A stretch of DNA of 49,134 nt, taken from Gemmatimonadota bacterium (GTDB taxonomy: Bacteria > Gemmatimonadota > Gemmatimonadetes > Gemmatimonadales > Gemmatimonadaceae). A program made the translations under genes and the position numbers. Of the stretch, positions 45,776 through 49,134 are shown piece after piece (positions within the stretch are counted from its first letter, which is position 1; the number at the start of each line of letters is the position of its first letter). The stretch is from positions 1 through 49,134 of the forward strand of contig JAJPIM010000022.1 in NCBI GenBank assembly GCA_021324775.1. Reading direction: 5' to 3'. Below the pieces are notes generated by a model. That model searched no databases, was not told the origin of the DNA, and was given only the letters and a program-made list of their open reading frames with translations.

Positions 45776-46526
45776 CCACGGCAGCGGTCATCCAGTCCAC
45801 GTCGTCCGGCGCTCCGAATAGCAGTCGTGTTTGCGCGACACTCGAAAACGAGCGCCGGTGGTGCGGCGATGCACCCTGCCGGTCGAGTCCCGCGAGGTGC
45901 TCCGCCGTTGCGTAGCCCATGTTGTGGCTCCAGGCATATGCGGGATGCCGCACGGCGAGTGACTGCATCAGCCGGTCGCGTGTGACTTTGGCGATGATCG
46001 AGGCGCACGCCACGCTGTAGCACCGCCCGTCGCCGCCCACGACCGCGCGGTGCGCAACGCCCAGCGTTCGCACCGGATTGCCATCCACGACCACGTGGTG
46101 CGGGGCGAGGACGAGCCGGGCGAGCGCGCGGCGCATGGCGAGCACCGACGCATGGTAGATGTTGATCCGGTCGATCTCGCGTGCCGACGCGGCCCCCAGT
46201 CCGATCGCGAGCGCGCGACCCCGGATGAGGATCGCCAGGCGACGCCGCTCCTGCGGCGTCAGTTGCTTGGAATCGTCCACCCCCGCAATCGCGCGCTGGT
46301 CGGGCGGCATGATGACGGCACACGCGACGACGGGGCCCGCGAGGGGGCCCCGTCCCACTTCATCGACTCCGGCGAGCAATGGTCCGAACTGCGCTCGAAG
46401 CGCCCGCTCGATCCCGCTCCAACGCTGCGGATGAACTTTGCGCCGCGGCTCGCTCTGACGATCTACCCGAGGCTCGATCGGACGATCGGCCTCTCGTACC
46501 GCTGGCTGGCTCGGCATGTCCGCCAC
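45768..46526 (-). CDS. rnhB: Ribonuclease HII
   Basis: A 252-residue protein. The core begins LLAGVDEVGRGPLAGPVVAC with the Asp-Glu metal ligands. IAGVDDSKQLTPQERRRLA, HHVVVDGNPVRTLG and YSVACASIIAKVTRDRLMQS follow, all standard RNase HII blocks. It removes ribonucleotides from DNA and RNA in RNA-DNA hybrids. The N-terminal ~45 residues (Arg/Pro/Glu-rich) are an extension; a later start is possible. It is 14 bases downstream of rplS, in the conserved ribosomal/tRNA-modification block. Confidence 0.95.
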   Translation of the reverse strand: MADMPSQPAVREADRPIEPRVDRQSEPRRKVHPQRWSGIERALRAQFGPLLAGVDEVGRGPLAGPVVACAVIMPPDQRAIAGVDDSKQLTPQERRRLAILIRGRALAIGLGAASAREIDRINIYHASVLAMRRALARLVLAPHHVVVDGNPVRTLGVAHRAVVGGDGRCYSVACASIIAKVTRDRLMQSLAVRHPAYAWSHNMGYATAEHLAGLDRQGASPHHRRSFSSVAQTRLLFGAPDDVDWMTAAVDD

Positions 46527-46540
46527 CGGGCCGCCGCGCG

Positions 46541-46918
46541 CTACTCCTCGGTGCCGGTCGTCGGGACCGCGACCTTGATCTTCTTCTCGCGGATCCGGGT
46601 CGCCTTGCCGGTGAGACGACGGAGGTAATAGAGCTTCGCGCGCCGCACCCGGCCGCGCCGCACCACGACGATCTCCGCGATCATCGGGCTGTGCGTGGGA
46701 AAGATGCGCTCCACACCCACACCGTTCGAGACTTTGCGCACGGTGAACGTCTCGCTGACACCCGTTCCCCGGCGCGCAATGCAGATCCCCTCGAACGCCT
46801 GCAACCGCTCCTTCTCACCTTCGATTACCCGAACATTGATGCGCAACGTGTCGCCGGCGCGAAACGGGGGAATCCCCGCGCGCAGCCACGTCTTCTCGGT
46901 TTCGCTGAATTCGTGCAC
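46541..46918 (-). CDS. rplS: 50S ribosomal protein L19
   Basis: A 125-residue L19: [60 protein letters not shown] and [20 protein letters not shown]. It binds at the 30S-50S interface. Length is near the usual 115, with a short extra C-terminus. Separated from trmD by 435 bases holding repeats, unlike the tight spacing common in other bacteria, so it may have its own promoter. Confidence 0.97.
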   Translation of the reverse strand: MHEFSETEKTWLRAGIPPFRAGDTLRINVRVIEGEKERLQAFEGICIARRGTGVSETFTVRKVSNGVGVERIFPTHSPMIAEIVVVRRGRVRRAKLYYLRRLTGKATRIREKKIKVAVPTTGTEE

Positions 46919-47069
46919 GGATCACTCTCAGTTTTTGACGGCAGACAGGGGAAAATAGCCAGGGGCGGACCCGCGCGCCAGTCGTTCTCTATGCCGGCAT
47001 TGGCTTTACGCCACCGCTCGCGCCGTCGAAATCCACGTTTGCTCGGCAATACCCGCGGCAAAACGCAGC

Positions 47070-47117
47070 GGGGGCCGTTCGCGAACCGAAGGTCGCCCTG
47101 TTCGGGCAACGGCCCCC
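47070..47117. repeat. Family-A hairpin repeat
   Basis: The arms GGGGGCCGTT/AACGGCCCCC surround the same inner part as the copies at 12218 and 21219 (GCCCTGTTCGGGC). Confidence 0.8.
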
Positions 47118-47120
47118 AGA

Positions 47121-47205
47121 CGGATGCCGCAGCAGACGCCGACACACACGGATGCCGCAGCAGACACCGACACACACGGATGCCGCAGCAGACGCCGACA
47201 CACAC
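47121..47205. repeat. 28-base tandem repeat, three copies
   Basis: Units starting CGGATGCCGCAGCAGACGCC at 47121, 47149 and 47177, contiguous with no spacers. The unit extends the CGGATGCCGCA tail seen after other family-A/B copies. Confidence 0.8.
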
Positions 47206-47268
47206 CGATGTCTGCCTTGATCGTCGCCATGACCGCCAACTCCTGGACGCGCATCGATATCTGCCCTG

Positions 47269-47296
47269 GTAGGGGCCGGTCGTGACCGGCCCCTAC
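47269..47296. repeat. Family-B palindrome, extended form
   Basis: GTAGGGGCCGGTC, GT, GACCGGCCCCTAC, followed by GGATGCCGCC. It matches 26077-26104 except at the centre. Confidence 0.82.
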
Positions 47297-47353
47297 GGAT
47301 GCCGCCATACCACCGCCCCATCTCATGCGGCATGTTCATGTCCAACCTTTGGC

Positions 47354-48028
47354 TTATTCGCGGTGGCCGTCCTGCCGCTCCCGCTCCCGCGTCAGCCGCT
47401 CCCCTTCAGCGCGCCGCCACTCGGCGATCCGCTTGTGATCCCCTGACAGCAGCACCTCCGGCACCACATGCCCGCGGAACTCCGGCGGACGCGTATAACT
47501 CGGCGCGCTCAACCCCCGCTCATAGAACGAATCGCCGCGCATACTCTCGGGATCGGACATCGCGCCCGGCAATAGCCGCACCGTGGCGTCGATCACCGTC
47601 AACGCCGCCGCCTCCCCTCCACTCAGCACGAACGGCCCGATCGATCGCTCCTCGGTCGCGAGATGGTCGGCCACGCGCTGGTCCACGTCCTTGTAGTGGC
47701 CGCACAGCAGGGTCAGCTCCTCGCCACCCGCGTAACGCACCGCGTCAGCGTGCGAGAAAAACGGACCTCGCGCGGAGAGCAGCACGATCGGTGGCTTGGA
47801 GCCCAACGCTTCAACTGCCTCGAAGAACGGCCCCGGCGCCATCACCATCCCCGCCCCGCCACCGTACGGATAGTCGTCCACGGTCCGGTGCCGGTCGTGC
47901 GTGTAGTCTCGGAGATCGGCGATGCGGAAGCTCGCCGCGTTCGTCGTCGCGGCACGCCCGACGATGCTGATCGACAGCGGTCCCCTGAAGTACTCGGGAA
48001 AGATCGTGACGACGGTAATGCGCAGCAT
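47354..48028 (-). CDS. trmD: tRNA (guanine-37-N1)-methyltransferase TrmD
   Basis: A 224-residue protein. It starts LRITVVTIFPEYFRGPLSIS and has IADLRDYTHDRHRTVDDYPY, GGGAGMVMAPGPFFEAVEAL, LTLLCGHYKDVDQRVADHL, GPFVLSGGEAAALTVIDATV and a C-terminal block reading YTRPPEFRGHVVPEVLLSGD, all TrmD landmarks including the trefoil-knot AdoMet site. It methylates G37 of tRNAs to prevent frameshifting. It begins 3 bases after the rimM stop, in the usual order. Confidence 0.96.
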   Translation of the reverse strand: MLRITVVTIFPEYFRGPLSISIVGRAATTNAASFRIADLRDYTHDRHRTVDDYPYGGGAGMVMAPGPFFEAVEALGSKPPIVLLSARGPFFSHADAVRYAGGEELTLLCGHYKDVDQRVADHLATEERSIGPFVLSGGEAAALTVIDATVRLLPGAMSDPESMRGDSFYERGLSAPSYTRPPEFRGHVVPEVLLSGDHKRIAEWRRAEGERLTRERERQDGHRE

Positions 48029-48031
48029 CGC

Positions 48032-48622
48032 TCAATCCCCGTCCTCGGTATCCCGCCCGTGGGCATCCTGGTCCGCTGTGTCCCGGTCTTCGGCGACGTC
48101 GTCCATCAATCCCTCCGGTACCTGGACGACCACCGCGCGGCGGCCGAGGTCAACCGTCGTGACGACCTCGGGACGGTACGGCAGCATCAGCGTGCCGGCC
48201 TTTGTCGACACTTCGAGCACGAGCCCCTGCGGCATCTCGTGCAGCGCCTCCACCCGCCCCAGCGCGTCGCCGTCGCTCCGCTCCACACGCAGCCCGACGA
48301 GGTCGTGGAAATACACTTCGTCGCTCGCGGGCGGCTCGATCTCCTCGGATGGCACGAGGAGATATCGCCCGCGCCACAGGTCGGCGGCGTTCCGGTCGGC
48401 CAGTTCCTCCAATCGGAGGATCCACCCGCCTTTGAACGGCTTCGAGCGCCGGATGGTGAGTGTGTGCGGGCCGGGCGTATCGGGCGGGCTCAGCTCGCCC
48501 TTGGCGGTTCCGCCGAGGAGCCGCCGTCCCACGGCGAACCGAGCGTCCGGCTCACTCGTCAGCGACTCCACCACGACTTCACCCCGAATGCCGTGTGCGT
48601 TGCGGACGCGCCCGACGATCAT
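48032..48622 (-). CDS. rimM: Ribosome maturation factor RimM
   Basis: A 196-residue protein from the ATG at 48622: MIVGRVRNAHGIRGEVVVES is the RimM N-terminal (barrel) start, and YLLVPSEEIEPPASDEVYFH, then DLVGLRVE, begins the PRC-barrel domain. It ends with an acidic Asp/Glu tail (VAEDRDTADQDAHGRDTEDG). It helps 30S head assembly with S19. The frame is open upstream through rpsP, but the start at 48622 agrees with the family. It lies 19 bases after the rpsP stop. Confidence 0.95.
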   Translation of the reverse strand: MIVGRVRNAHGIRGEVVVESLTSEPDARFAVGRRLLGGTAKGELSPPDTPGPHTLTIRRSKPFKGGWILRLEELADRNAADLWRGRYLLVPSEEIEPPASDEVYFHDLVGLRVERSDGDALGRVEALHEMPQGLVLEVSTKAGTLMLPYRPEVVTTVDLGRRAVVVQVPEGLMDDVAEDRDTADQDAHGRDTEDGD

Positions 48623-48641
48623 GTGCGCGGGCGCGGGCACG

Positions 48642-48992
48642 TCAGTCGTCGCCCGCGGCGCCCCGCTCCGAGTCGTCCCGAATGGGAACGGCGCCCACTT
48701 GCCGCTTGGACGCGACGCGCGCCTCGTGCCGGACCTTGAGCACACCCGCGCGGCGTAACAGCGAGCGCACGGTGTCGCTGGGCTGCGCACCCACATCGAG
48801 CCAGTGGTGCGCGCGATCGACCTCGATCGAGAGGCGTCCGGTCTTCGCACCGTCCGTCGGCGTCTCCCGTGGCGCGTACTGCCCGATGACTTCGATGAAC
48901 CGCCCGTCCCGTGGACTCTGCGAGTCCGCGACCACGATGCGATACATGGGCGCGTTCTTGCGCCCCACTCGCCGCAATCGAATTCGTACCAT
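48642..48992 (-). CDS. rpsP: 30S ribosomal protein S16
   Basis: A 116-residue S16: [60 protein letters not shown]. It is slightly longer than the usual 80-90 residues through a charged C-terminal tail ([20 protein letters not shown]). First gene visible of the leftward rpsP-rimM-trmD-rplS-rnhB run. Confidence 0.97.
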   Translation of the reverse strand: MVRIRLRRVGRKNAPMYRIVVADSQSPRDGRFIEVIGQYAPRETPTDGAKTGRLSIEVDRAHHWLDVGAQPSDTVRSLLRRAGVLKVRHEARVASKRQVGAVPIRDDSERGAAGDD

Positions 48993-49134
48993 CGTTCACT
49001 CTCCAGTCATCGGCGCGCAACGCGCCATCTCACATCACCGGCTCTTCGCAGTATCGGAATCTCCGACCCGCACCGGCACCCAGCAACGTAATCGATGCCC
49101 AGCCCCCCATCCCCCAACCCCCAACCCCCACCCC
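48993..49134. other. Upstream region of rpsP, ending in a C-rich low-complexity run
   Basis: The last 30 bases are repeats of CCCCCAAC-type sequence. The upstream region of rpsP should hold its promoter; I cannot assign boxes with confidence. Confidence 0.4.

Larger units (their letters stand above)
46919..47353. other. Repeat-filled gap between trmD and rplS
   Basis: Holds a family-A hairpin (47070-47117), a 28-base tandem repeat (47121-47205) and an extended family-B palindrome (47269-47296). No gene is seen; a promoter for rplS-rnhB would be expected in 46919-47060. Confidence 0.65.

Noticed and set aside
47121-47205. 28-base repeats as a short CRISPR
   Set aside because: The three copies are contiguous with no spacers between them.

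Overview
The window is high-GC DNA from a Gram-negative-type (diderm) bacterium. It carries several lipoprotein signal peptides, an OmpA/Pal-like protein and the core block rpsP-rimM-trmD-rplS-rnhB. Ser/Thr kinases with TolB-like and TPR tails, a CocE/M28/amidase set of exported hydrolases, a HemQ-type haem enzyme and many intergenic palindromic repeats fit Gemmatimonadota or a close relative best. That placement is inference from gene content, not from a marker-gene tree.

Layout. 1-5.4 kb is accessory DNA: an IS3-type OrfA fragment at the edge, then a stretch bounded by copies of the 3' end of a tRNA-Pro gene. This stretch holds a trypsin-like protease, a frameshifted tyrosine integrase remnant, an IS110 transposase broken by one amber codon, and the C-terminal tip of an Rhs-type toxin with its NTF2-fold immunity gene. 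5.4-17 kb has the intact tRNA-Pro, a YciI protein, a VapBC pair, a metallo-beta-lactamase-fold hydrolase with an AraC regulator, a secreted M28 peptidase, an unknown 338-residue protein, a chloroperoxidase-like hydrolase, a VOC protein and a YXWGXW-repeat secreted protein. 17-25.7 kb has an ArsR/SRPBCC pair behind a palindrome-containing promoter, a CocE hydrolase lipoprotein, a small lipoprotein coupled to an amidase, an epimerase-like SDR and a secreted cupin. 26-32 kb has a frameshifted DUF4173-type membrane protein, a tandem hairpin array, HemQ and a KimA-like APC transporter.

32-42.5 kb is the most notable part. Two paralogous GAF-GAF-PAS histidine kinases (one with two receivers), a single receiver protein, and a HisKA-receiver-HAMP-Ser/Thr kinase fusion form one tightly spaced series, with stop/start overlaps at two of the three junctions. 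An HdeD-like membrane protein and a Ser/Thr kinase with TolB-like and TPR regions follow. This looks like a phosphorelay wired into Ser/Thr phosphorylation. 42.5-44.6 kb has two tRNA-Lys genes, a methyltransferase-like membrane protein and an OmpA lipoprotein with two consensus CRP-type sites upstream. 44.8-49 kb is a dienoyl-CoA-reductase-like SDR and the rpsP-rimM-trmD-rplS-rnhB genes, split by a repeat cluster between trmD and rplS.

Three repeat classes recur between genes: a hairpin with covarying stems (family A), a GGCCGGTC/GACCGGCC palindrome (family B) and pyrimidine tracts of the TTTCTAC type (family C), which are always C/T-rich on the given strand.
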